From Mercurialis annua (taxonomy: Eukaryota > Streptophyta > Magnoliopsida > Malpighiales > Euphorbiaceae), in NCBI RefSeq assembly GCF_937616625.2, contig NC_065571.1, forward strand, positions 48,593,651-48,657,650: DNA of 64,000 nucleotides. Direction: 5' to 3'. Positions 33,781 through 44,289 of the stretch are shown here, piece by piece (the first letter of the stretch is position 1; every line of letters starts with the position of its first letter). The notes beneath the pieces were generated by a model, which searched no databases, was not told where the DNA came from, and saw nothing but the letters and a program-made list of their open reading frames with translations. A program made the translations under genes and the position numbers.

Positions 33781-34229
33781 AGTAGTACGGTTTTTAAAAT
33801 TAAAAATTCAAACCTAAAATTTTAGACGGTTATTCATAAAGTTTAAATTTTAGTATAGGTTAAGTGTTGAGGTTTGCAAACATCCAAACTCTTCGAGTGT
33901 TTATCCCACATAACGGATGTGCCACGTCATTTTTACAATAAGTCAATAATCATTTGCGATAGGGAATCTTTAGTGGACTGCTAAATACCGCCCGAACTTA
34001 ACCTTAAATATTACCTTTCTATCCTTTACCTAAAAAAACTGAAAATCAAACTCTCTCAACTCTATTCAAATCCGAAGAACAACAATCATTATATCAAGCT
34101 CAAATGTCGGATGCTAACAGGGAAAGTGAACGACAACAACCGGTTAGTAATCGTTTAGTTTTTATAGATCTCTAATAGGGTTTTTAATTATTATTTTTTG
34201 AAATTTTTTTGTTGCGGACGCGATCCGGA

Positions 34230-34335
34230 AGGAAGAACCGGTGTTCTTCCATTAATGGAATTTGGAAGAGCAGCAGCTGCTCTTCCATTAGAAGAGCAGG
34301 CTGCTATTCTTCCATTGATGGAAGAATGGTGGCCG
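34230..34335. repeat. Palindrome cluster (arms CTTCCAT/ATGGAAG)
   Basis: Successive self-complementary words TTCTTCCATTAATGGAA, GAGCAGCAGCTGCTC, CTCTTCCATTAGAAGAG and TTCTTCCATTGATGGAAGAA. The layout resembles the arrays at 6787 and 12235, with different arm sequences. The open frame at 34198-34470 covering it has no recognisable protein content. Confidence 0.7.
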
Positions 34336-34799
34336 GAAAAAAATCCGGCCTTGGTGATAGTGGGTGTAAATGTGGGAAAAAGGCGGCGGTGTGTCGGAGT
34401 CGATGAAAAATTTAAAAATATTGTTACATCAAATGTAAAAAAAAAAATTAATTATTTATTTACTTTTTGAACTGATTTATTTTTGGCGTGGCAATGGCCG
34501 CAAAAAGGTGGTGACGATGGGTGGCGGTTTTTGGTTGAGTAGTTTGATTAAAGAAAACGTCGGAAAAAAAGTTATATCGGACGGCGGGAGCGAAATATTT
34601 AATTTATTTTAATTTATAATTTTATTTATTTATAGATAATTAAATGAAGAAGATGGTGAAAATGTGTAAAAAAATTTAAATATAAAATTGGTAAGTATTT
34701 TAAAAATTAAGTTGAAAAAAAATAAAGTTTGAGGGTGCAAATGTTCTTTTAAAAAATCTAAGGACTGAAGTGCACCTTTTATCTATTATTTTCCATAAT

Positions 34800-34973
34800 G
34801 GCATGCGTTGTCAGCACCACGTAGGTGCCACATAGGCAAAATTGAAATCCAATTGAAGGTTGGACAAAATTGAAACGAAATAATCGATTTCTGGACAAAT
34901 TAGATAAAATTAAAAAATTTGAATTTTTGTGAAACAATCACGAAACGTTTGCCTTTTTTGATTATTTGGCCTT
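34800..34973. mobile_element. Right-hand end of a GGCCAAAT-type Mutator-like element
   Basis: The sequence ends TTGATTATTTGGCC at 34973 and contains GGTGCCACATAGGCAAAATTG, which resembles the centre of the complete element at 40894-41252. I could not find the matching left end, so the element is either truncated or more diverged on that side; the palindrome cluster at 34230 may be its interior. Confidence 0.45.
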
Positions 34974-34999
34974 TTAAAATTTATTTATTTTTATGTTTT

Positions 35000-36080
35000 T
35001 TTCTCTTTAAATTGGTAATTTCTTCTTCTCTTCTCCACGTGGAATATTTTGATACCCAAATTTGGTTTAAAAAAGGGCTTTTTTGAAAACTATCCACTTT
35101 TTTAAAAATAATACTAAAAATACGTGTCCTTGTTTTATTTTGAAGTCAACACTTGTCAATCTAATAAAATTACATTTACAATTGATTTACTTTAAATAAT
35201 TGCAGCAAGCACGTGAAATTTTCAACATTGGACCCCACACATCCTCATCTCTTCTTCTTCACTCTCTGATTCTCACATCACCATTTTCTGAAAAAATAAA
35301 AAAATAAAATTAATTATAATTTACTTTCTTCCACTTTAGCAAACGTCGGGACCATCATCGGCGATCTAACTTCCAAAAAAACCTTCTCCGGTTCAAACAG
35401 AAAGTTCGCATGCCCAGCCGGCACAACTGCCGCCATATCCGCTCCATGCAGCGGTACTTTTAAATTTTGAAGCATACCAGATCTATCCTCAAGCTTTTGC
35501 TACACACTGTCATTCACAGATCTCACTTTTTAACAATTCTACCAAGCTTAGTTTTAATCTTTATTTCGTTAAAGAAAAAAAGAAAATATCTATGTATACT
35601 CTATTTTTTAATTGTTGTTCTATATAAAGATAACAGTATAAAAATATATTGGAGTATAATATTTTTCTAAATCATGTATTGTTTCTTATTTTTTTATGAA
35701 AAATAGTTTAGGAGGAAATGAACTTCAACTCTGTTTGAAATTGCAAGTATATCAAAAGCATAATGATATGTACTAAAATTAATTATTTTGATGTTAAATT
35801 AAATACACAAAATAACTCGATTATGTATTAAGTTTAAAAGTAAATATATCAATACATTCTTCATCATTCCTATAATAGTACGTATGTTTTCTTTATATAC
35901 TTTTTGTAAATTTTATATATTTATTTTTAGTATAATTTTAATATGTTTTTTGTATACTTTAATGTACATTTTTCGTATATATTTATATACATTATTCACA
36001 TATTTATTGTTTGAAAAAATACACAAAGCATATTTATTATTTTTTAAAAAATATATTTAATATTTATCAAATGTATATAA
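35000..36080. other. Intergenic DNA with a short GC-richer block
   Basis: No gene model holds. At 35340-35455 a GC-richer block can be read as NVGTIIGDLTSKKTFSGSNR followed by KFACPAGTTA; it may be an exon relic, but no family was recognised and there is no continuation. The flanks are very AT-rich. Confidence 0.35.
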
Positions 36081-36084
36081 AAAT

Positions 36085-36790
36085 ATATGAAAGTTAGTTA
36101 TTTTAACATTACAAAATATATACAAAGTATATATAAAATATACTTATTATTTTCTACAAAGCATACAGAAAAAATACACAAAAAATATATAGAGTATATT
36201 TATTATTTTCTAAAAAAAACTATACACAAAACATACTAATTATTTTCTATAAAGTATATAGAAAAAAATACAAAAAATATATATAGAGTATATTTATTTT
36301 TTCTTAAAAAAATACAAAAAATATACTTATTATTTTTTATTAAGTACACAAAAAATACACAAAATATACTTATTATTTTTTTATGAAGTATACATAAAAA
36401 ATACACAAAATATGTATAGAATATAATTGTTATTTCTTAAAAAAATTCACAAAAGTATACACAAAAAATACACAAAATATACTTATTATTTTCTATGAAA
36501 TATACAGAAAAAATACACAAAATATATATAGCATGTATTTATTATTTCTTAAAAAAATTCACAAAAGTACACACAAAAAATACTTATTATTTTCTATAAA
36601 ATATACATAAAAATACACAAAATATATATAAAGTATATTTATTATTTCTTAAAAAAATTACAAAGTATACACAAAAAATACAAAAATATACTTATTAGTT
36701 TCTATAAAGTATACAAAAAAATACACAAAATATACATGAGTATGTTTATTATTTCCTAAATAAAATTCACAAAGAAAATATAACCAAAAA
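36085..36790. repeat. AT-rich minisatellite, units of about 90-115 bp
   Basis: The words ACACAAAATATACTTATTAT, TTTCTATAAAGTATAC and TTATTTCTTAAAAAAATTCAC recur in order roughly seven times between about 36085 and 36790, with length variation and decay in each unit. No coding content. Confidence 0.75.
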
Positions 36791-37045
36791 AATTATTCAT
36801 TTTTAGGTAACTTGCATATAGTTGATGCCATTTATGTCTCTTTTTCCTCTTACACGCCCACTAAGAATCAAGTATAAATAAATTATCCTTTCCGCAGTTT
36901 GCAAATGAATAAATGCTATCATGTAAACAGCGGAGGATCTTCTCCATATGCCTTTATTTTTGTTTTCATCATGTAACTATATTAGATTTGCTGCAAATAA
37001 TTTCCTTTCTCACAAATCATCCACTTGAATATTCTGGAGGAGAAC

Positions 37046-37098
37046 TTGAAGATTGAGCCTTTCAACGACGTCGTTCCTAAGACTGCTGAAAATTTCAG
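37046..37098 (+). pseudogene. Cyclophilin (peptidyl-prolyl isomerase) exon relic
   Basis: The frame reads LKIEPFNDVVPKTAENFR and ends at AATTTCAG. DVVPKTAENFRALCTGE is a hallmark of cyclophilin A-type proteins, and the break falls where plant cyclophilin genes may have an exon end, but here it is followed by GCATTAAT rather than a GT donor. No other cyclophilin exon was found nearby, so this is an isolated fragment, perhaps captured by a transposon or left from a retrocopy. Confidence 0.6.
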
Positions 37099-37099
37099 G

Positions 37100-38041
37100 C
37101 ATTAATACAAGGTTCCTTCTTTTTTCTCTGTTATTCCTTGTTTGTTTTTATTTTGAATATGAAATGAGATGCTATTCTCTGAACAGCGATGCCTGTGAAA
37201 TTTGATTTTGTTATTATGATCATAATCAAATATTAGCTCTAGTTAATCCATTTTTTTGCCATTATAAATTCAAAAATTTAGCCAACGGTCTAATCAAATC
37301 ATCTGTGAATATGATCTGTATTTTTGGGTTTTGGCTTTTTGTTTTCGGTTTATTCTTGAATTAGTGTGTGACATAATCAAGCAGTTTTTATTTTTTATAC
37401 CTTTCTTGGTTTTTAAATGATCATCAAATGGGGTGAGAAGTTGAGGATATTGATATTTTTTAAAGATGAACAATTTTTATTAATTAGATTGATTCCATGG
37501 TATTCTGAAATTCTAATTTGTATATTGGTTTTGGGTGGTTGAACTTTTAACTGATTTTCAGTTTTGTTTTTCTATTTTTCCGGTTTAATGTAGGATTTAA
37601 ATTTTCAAACTTTAATCTATAAAAATTGTTCACCAACAATATTTCTCTAAACCATAAATTGAATTATTATTAGTTATTTAATTTAACAAAATTTTGTAAT
37701 TGTTAAGATAATAGCAACATATTTAGAAATCAGGACTTCATTTTTATTTTTATAATTCTCGTTTTGCAAAATAGTAGTTATCTTACAAAGTTTAAATATT
37801 ACTATTTTGGCGTGATTTAATATCACGATTTTGGCCTAGGATGCACGGACACTTTGATAAAATTGTGTTTTTCATATTCTATTTTTGTTGAAATATATAA
37901 TATTTTTATATCATTTATAAAATTTTAATTATATTTATAAAACTTGTAAAATAATTTACTATTAACTATGAACTTTATTTTCGAGTATATCTAAATAATA
38001 TATTTTAATATTTTCGTTTTCGTATTTGTGTTACCTAGAAT
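37100..38041. other. AT-rich intergenic DNA
   Basis: No gene or delimitable element seen. One isolated unit of the 25-bp repeat described next (TTGGCGTGATTTAATATCAC) stands at about 37807. Confidence 0.5.
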
Positions 38042-38166
38042 TTGGCGTGATTATATATCACAATTATTGGCGTGATGTTATATCATAACTGTTGGCGTGA
38101 TTTTATATCACAAATTTTGGCGTGATCTTGTATCACAAATCTTGGCGTGATCTTAACTCACAAATT
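38042..38166. repeat. Five 25-bp tandem units, TTGGCGTGAT-n-ATATCAC
   Basis: Units start at 38042, 38068, 38092, 38117 and 38142, with a partial one at 38167. The consensus is TTGGCGTGATNTTATATCAC plus AAATT. Each unit contains the imperfect palindrome GTGAT-n-ATATCAC. Not coding. Confidence 0.9.
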
Positions 38167-38169
38167 TTG

Positions 38170-39213
38170 GCGTTTCTTATCAATATGATATATTTAAGTA
38201 TTATATTTTATATTTCTTTATAAATGCTAAAACTTTTGAACTAATGATAATAAATTTGAACTTTAATTAAAATAACTAGTTCGAGTATTTTTGTCTTACA
38301 ATATATAGATTACCATGTTTAATCTGTATGGATAATTTAAATTATCTTTCTCAAATGGCATTTTTAATATTGTTAAGATGTTTAAATAAAAATCAATATC
38401 TTTATTAATTATAACAGTGGAAATGTTGGTTGATGTCTTATTAATAGAGATAATGATCCGTTTGTAATAATGGAATGTGTTATTAAATAGTTGAACGTAA
38501 ATTATTGAGATAATAAGATAGGACTAAGTAATATGTGCCAATATTAATTGTCTTGCAAATTCTATGCAAATTAGTACATCTATTATTATCTTCTCAAAAA
38601 AATAGTACATCTATTATTATTATTTTGTAGTATAATTATGTTAACCGCTAAAAGTAGTTATTATGTTTTTCTAATATAAATTTTTATTTATTAATTTGGC
38701 TATAATTAATTTTTTTTATAGTTACTTTATTGTTAAATTATTTTATCTATTTTTACCATTAGATGAATTTATTTCATCTAATGGTGAGTAATGGATAAAA
38801 TAAATATATTTTGTTAAAATTAATAAAGTAACTATAGAAAATATACACATGTGATGGCAGCATATATATTAAATGGTTAAAATTTGGCGTTCTTTTAAAT
38901 GTGATTATTGTACTATGGCGTTAGCGATGATGGAAGAGTTGTTACTCACAAGACTATCATCATTTCACAATGCAGAAAATCATTCTCCTAGTGATGACAG
39001 AATTGTTTGTAACAATAATTTTATTTACATTGTTAACATATTTGGGTGGCCCACTGGTGGTCGAAAAAGCCCTTTTGGATGACTGCTTTATGCGGTATCA
39101 TCATTTACATTTAGACTGGCTCACTCAGATTTGTTGAGGAGTCACTTATTTTTGTACATTTGATTATTCTATTAATGAATATTAGCCTTTGGTAAAAAAA
39201 AAAAAAAAAAAAA
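38170..39213 (+). other. AT-rich DNA ending in a poly(A) tract, possible retroposon 3' end
   Basis: The 69-codon frame at 38873-39082 is not recognised. Downstream, TATTAGCCTTTGGT is followed by about 20 A residues (39194-39213), the pattern of a LINE or SINE 3' end on the + strand. No target duplication was found, so a 5' limit cannot be given. Confidence 0.3.
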
Positions 39214-39858
39214 TCTTATCAATTGAATTCTTATGACCATCTCTAAGAATTCATCTAACAAAACTACAAAAGAAGATTGTAAGTAATAAGAAATCCCCAT
39301 AAATTAAAGAATTTAAAACAGCCAAAAACACTGAATTCCAATTTCAGTTGAAAGGATTAAATCATGATAGTCTCATTTTAAGGAGCATGTTTATCAGTAA
39401 TTATATCTCTTCTTCCTCCACCACCACCAAGAACAACTTAAAGAATTTTACCGTCAACTGTTGATCATCAAATGCAAGTTAAAGGCAAAAATAAACACAA
39501 AACATTTCTAATTCTAGCGGTAGAATATCAAAAGGATGAAGAACAATGGCTAGAAGGAGCAACCCATAAAAATTTAATTCCATTTAGATACAATTTTTCA
39601 ATCAAAAACCAAAATCAACCCAAATTAATCCTCCGGTAACGACATGTTAGTGTACCCTAAAAAAGAAATTTACATTACATAAATTAATTGAAAACTAGAA
39701 TGAAGAATTTCTATCCATTTCTTGGCAGTAGAGAACAATCAATTATCGGAGAAGACGATGACTCCGGCGAGCTTCGAAGTACAGATAGATTATAAGAAAA
39801 AGAAAAAGAAAAAGAAAGGAGGAAAAAATAAGAAAGAAGAAGAAAAGTGTTGAAAGCA

Positions 39859-39909
39859 ACAAAAGGGCACGTCTTTGGCAAAAAAAAAAAAAAAAACAAA
39901 AGGGCACGT
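39859..39909 (+). mobile_element. Minimal retroposon insertion: 7 bp plus poly(A), with 14-bp target duplication
   Basis: The direct repeat ACAAAAGGGCACGT at 39859-39872 and 39896-39909 encloses only CTTTGGC followed by 16 A residues. The structure matches a LINE- or SINE-mediated insertion so 5'-truncated that just the last few template bases and the tail were copied. TTTGGC before a poly(A) is also seen at the possible retroposon end at 18624-18650 (- strand). Confidence 0.8.
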
Positions 39910-40159
39910 GATAGATGAAACAAACTCTAGTCCATTACGTGTAATAGTGCACCATAAGTTTTAGATGCAAACAAATAGAAGGCCACGTATTTTTGGGATT
40001 ATTTTTCAAAAATAAATGGTATGTCTAATTTCCTAAAAAAAAAAATCAAACCATGTAATAACCAAATCAATCTAATTTTTAAATTAATTTAATTTATTAT
40101 ATTATTATAAAATTTACATATATTAAAATAATTGATATTTTTTTATTTTAAAATAAAAT

Positions 40160-40520
40160 TTGCTTGAAAATTTTAATCCCGTCACTCGTACACACTCAGT
40201 CACTGCCGCTTTCGGCCATCGTTGTCTTCTCCTTCAATGGAGAAATAGATCTGTGTCGTTTCCATTGAAAGAGAAGACCCACCCAAATATGGTCTTTTCC
40301 ATCAATACACAAGACTCAGTTGGGTCTCCAATAAGGAAAAGACCAGCAGGTTCTTCTCCGCCAATTTGATCTTTCCTTATCACATCAATGTCACGTAAAC
40401 ACCACATGAACAAAAATTATATAACTGAATATAATTGAACCAAAATCATATGTTCCAGGACAAAAAGGGTAAAATTGAAAAATTTAAACTTTTATAAAAC
40501 TTTCATAATAACATTTGGTC
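40160..40520. mobile_element. Palindrome-bearing, incomplete GGCCAAAT-type element
   Basis: A GC-richer block at about 40222-40345 has self-complementary words (CTTCTCCTTCAATGGAGAA, CCATTGAAAGAGAAGACC, GGTCTTTTCCATCAATA). It is followed by a tail ending AACATTTGGTC at 40520 that resembles the ends at 34973 and 41252. No left terminus was found. The 69-codon frame over it is not a recognised protein. Confidence 0.4.
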
Positions 40521-40893
40521 TATTCTAGTCGTTTGGCAATTACTTATTTATATTTTAAACTTTTTTATAATTGTATAATAAATATAATATTAATTTGATT
40601 TAAAAGTTTACTTTGGTCAAGTTATTATGTGTTTTGCTTAGGGATGCTGCCATGTCACCAATTTTTGATGTAGGCAGTGACGTGACTACCATGGTGGCAA
40701 CAAAATTCGGTTTGATTCATCAATGGCTATAAAAAAGTCTAAAATAGTCAAAAATGGACTATTTGTGCCAATTTTTAATTGTTTGGCTATAACTAACCCC
40801 TCGCACGTACATTTGGCATTTATGATTAAACCTTATATTAAATACCATTGGGCATTCCTTTCTAACATCAACTTACCACCCTCATTAAAATTA

Positions 40894-41252
40894 GGCCAAA
40901 TGTCTTAAAAAGGCCAAACCTTTCATAAAAGTTTCACAAAAGTCCTGACCTTTCAATTTTGTCGATTTTGGCCAAAAACAAATTATTTAGTTTCAATTGT
41001 GGCCAACTCTCAATTTGATTTCAATTTGCCTTTGTGGAGCCTATGTGACGCCTATGTGGCAATGCCAAATATTGAAAGGTCAGGACTTTTGTGAAACCAA
41101 ATAATCCATTTTTGGCCAAAATCGACAAAATTGAAAGGTAGAGACTTTTGTGAAACCAAATAATCAATTTTCGGCTAAAATCGATAAAATTGAAAGGTCA
41201 GGACTTTTGTGAAACTTTTGTAAAAGGTTTGGCCTTTTTACAACATTTGGCC
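40894..41252. mobile_element. Mutator-like MITE, 359 bp (GGCCAAAT ends)
   Basis: The left end GGCCAAATGTCTTAAAAAGG and the right end (reverse complement GGCCAAATGTTGTAAAAAGG) are inverted repeats that continue inward through AAACCTTT and TCACAAAAGTC. A perfect 9-bp direct repeat TTAAAATTA flanks it (40885-40893 and 41253-41261). The block GACTTTTGTGAAACCAAATAA occurs twice on the right side, a short internal duplication. Non-coding. Confidence 0.88.
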
Positions 41253-41582
41253 TTAAAATTATTTGGAAATAATGCCAGTATAAATCAGGACAAAATAATT
41301 CCTTAAGGTCAGATTTCCCAACAATTCAAGAAACAAAACGCAGTCACCATATGCAATCACTTACCATAAGTTAACCAATACCAAACCGACCTTAAACGAG
41401 TTGTGACTACTGAAATTATAATTGCAGGGGCTATTACCCTCTAGCATCTACCTTTCTTAGCCATTTCAATCTACTCTTGCTGTTTGGATAAAAATGTTGA
41501 ATGCAGATGCCGTGTTTTAGCAACTCTCAAACCTATGCGTAAACAAGGTTAGAGGAATACCATTTCAATATGCTGAATAGAC

Positions 41583-41690
41583 GAGATGGGTTAGCTCAAG
41601 TGGTAAGAGCGCCCCACCTAAGACCGATTTTGGGTTCGAGGAGAGAAATCCTTTAATCCTCATTTATAAAGAAGAAAAAAAAATGCTAAA
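41583..41690 (+). mobile_element. tRNA-derived SINE-like sequence
   Basis: TTAGCTCAAGTGGTAAGAGC at 41591-41610 resembles the RNA polymerase III A box, and GGTTCGAGG at 41633-41641 the B box, at tRNA-like spacing. The sequence ends in an A-rich tail around 41670-41683. It cannot fold as a tRNA because there is no acceptor stem. Target duplications were not resolved. Confidence 0.45.
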
Positions 41691-41790
41691 ATGGATTAAG
41701 AAAGAATAGAAACTAAAGAAACTATTTTCTGATACGAGCTAAAGGGAAAATAGAAGATTTCGGGAATGTTAACAAGTTAGCGGAGCTCAA

Positions 41791-43673
41791 CTAGGAATCC
41801 AGCACAACAGCTTCTGGAAATGGACGCAGTTGAAGAGGGGTGATAAGTGATTTGAGAGCAAAATGCGATGAACCAGCCAGCTTCGTCTCTTTGGAAATCT
41901 CATTTCCTACAATTCCAAGTACCTTTCTTACTTCATTTGCCAGCTCAATCACCATGTCTTCTTCATGACCTGTTTACATACTCCCAAATTTCAGAAAACA
42001 TGCATCAATACCAAACCAAAATTCTGAGATGCAATTACTATCACTTCACTTCATGATTGTACTTTCTGTTCAAATGAATCTTACCAATATCAAACAGGGC
42101 TTTTTCTAGTAGAAAGAGGTAATCCCTATTGTTCCCACAAGGTCCATATGCCGTTGCAATTTGCCTGAAATGGTAAACAAGAATATATGAGTGATTGTTT
42201 GATGACAATTCTTCAAAGCAATAAACAATTAGAGTTGATAAAGAAGTAATAGACTATATAACATACCTAGCCATTTCCTCCAAGGGGGCAGGCCCCAAGT
42301 AATACTTGTTTGATATTTTATCCGGAGTAGAAGTGAAACTACATGTGAGTACATACTCATAAGAAAATCAAGCATAAAAATGCCACGTTTTACCGCCATT
42401 ACATTATCTATCACAATTGTATAATGGTTTCAATTCAACTAATATTAGATGCCACACTTACACAATTACTCTTGTTAAAGCAGGCTGTGAAGTATCCCCT
42501 TCCTAGATTAAACAAAATGATGATTATAAACAAGATAACAGAACATCTAACTATGAAGTATGAATTATCCAAGTAAACGCATCCCCCAACCGGAAACAAG
42601 ATAACCACAGGACATTAAAAAGAGCAAAGCTCACCTTGTAAAAGTCTACAAGCGACTTTTTATCATATTCGCATTCTCTCTTCTCCAAATACTACAAGAA
42701 AGGAAAATAAAACATTGGTCTGCATTCAAGTAAAGTTTAAACCACCATACACAACAGATTGGGCACAAGATGTTAAATGCCCGTCTATTCAGCAGATTTA
42801 GAAAGAAAAGAAATTACTAAATTGCTACCAAAGCACATTTTTAATTAGCAAACATACATAACCTGACCCAATTTATTTTTACATAAACATAACATCTTTA
42901 ATTAAGTAGCTACCTAAAGAATGATTAAATTATAAAAGTCAACATAACCATACTTCCATAGCCAGCCTTTCCCTTACAGGACCTCCACGAACACAAAAAG
43001 CAGCTCCCCACTACAAAAAAGAAGAGGGGTGGAATTACATAAAAGTTAAGGAATTTAAAAGCAACATTTATTGTCACAAAATATCCAACTTTCGCGTCAC
43101 AATCGACAAAAATTTCACCTCGCATCTCAACATTTTCAAACCTTTTATCCTATAGCCATGACCGAAACGACATACATTTAGGCTATAAATGCAAACAAAA
43201 TGAAAGGTCGGGTTTTTTTATGCTAAAAAATAAAATGTTAAGATGTGTGGTGCCACATCTGATAAAATGTGCTTAAAATTGAAAAAATTGCGAATGGCGG
43301 AAATATTTGATGACAATAAGACTATGAAATTTAAGACGAAATAGTAGAGATGTGAGCACGTTCTAACTCCATAGGAAAGACAGTTAAGAAGGTGAATTAC
43401 ATACGCAAACGGCTCCTTCAAGGCTTTCCAATGTGCAAGTTCTTGCAGGATTTTCAGGTGTACCTCTGTGGTCAATGCAAGCTGGTAGGACAACGGAGAT
43501 AATAAGATGTGAATAACAGGTAATAAAAATAAGCATATAAAGCCATTTGAGTGAGTAGATATACCAAGGTCAAAGACACGCCTGTAATCCTTGATACAGC
43601 CTATGAGTTTGTCGTCATATTCAAACCCTGGGTTCCACACCAATGAACCATACCCAAATATCCAGAACACCAT
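41791..43673 (-). CDS. GGCT2: Gamma-glutamylcyclotransferase (ChaC/GGCT2 type), glutathione degrading
   Basis: Predicted 223-aa protein from eight coding exons (- strand order): 43673-43565, 43481-43405, 43010-42954, 42691-42635, 42502-42462, 42338-42267, 42164-42085, 41969-41791. All junctions are GT-AG and in phase. The N-terminus [17 protein letters not shown] carries the YGSL substrate-loop motif; [19 protein letters not shown], the [10 protein letters not shown] segment with the conserved acidic residue, [20 protein letters not shown] and [15 protein letters not shown] are typical of the plant family. The enzyme cleaves glutathione to 5-oxoproline and Cys-Gly in the cytosol, feeding glutathione turnover. 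The C-terminal tail of about 35 residues after RKVLG is longer than usual. The start at 43673 is chosen because the upstream ATG at 43709 lies before a probable 5' UTR acceptor (TTCCTCAG at about 43697). Confidence 0.94.
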
Positions 43674-44260
43674 TTTTTCCCCTTTGTCGTGTATACTCCT
43701 GAGGAACACAAATTTGTCGTTATTTCGTCATCGGAAGAAAATAATAAAATAAATTCAAACAAAAGAAGAATGAAGACATGAGCTATAGCTCATTCCGCGA
43801 GTCCGTGGGTTCAATTTCTCCCACAAGCGCTATCCACTCAAATAATAAAATAAAATAAAAAGTCGTGATTGATAATTATAAAACGAATAGAAATGTCATT
43901 GTGTTGTACCAGGCGTGGTGCAGTGTTACCGGTAAAACTGAATCGAGATATAAATAATTTGTTGGATATCAGAATGCAAATGCGGGAAAATTAAAACAGT
44001 TGAAATAGGGAGCGGAGAGAAGAAATCTTACGAGAAAAGCTGAGAAATGGCGATCTGAAAATTGGAAATCGCGGAGGTGATGACCGGAGAAGGAAAGAGA
44101 GAAGGTAGAGGATGGAGGTCTGAGTTTAGTTTTTCAATTTGCGGGTTCTCTCCGGGGGTAGGGGGAGAGGTAGTAGGTGCACACCCTCCTATATTACAGC
44201 GGAAGATGGAAGGAAACCCAAACTCAACACAAAGGCGGTGTGCGCCCCCACCTTCTCTCT
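43674..44260 (-). other. 5' leader, leader intron and promoter of the GGCT2 gene
   Basis: A likely leader exon on the - strand ends with donor TTCTC/GTAAGA at about 44032, and the acceptor before the start codon lies at about 43697, giving a 5' UTR intron. Within it, at about 43776-43856, GGGTTCAATTTC resembles a polymerase III B box and is followed by an A-rich tail, possibly a SINE relic. The GC-rich block 44060-44260 contains the presumed promoter. Overlapping frames on both strands here are not genes. Confidence 0.5.
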
Positions 44261-44289
44261 CATTATCCAATTTACCATCATAAAAAATT

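Noticed and set aside
33889..33960. A complete copy of the 181-bp element at 48449-48629
   Set aside because: Only one terminus is recognisable; the inverted partner and a target duplication were not found.
41583..41650. Functional tRNA gene
   Set aside because: A- and B-box-like words are present but no acceptor or anticodon stem can be paired; a SINE fits better.
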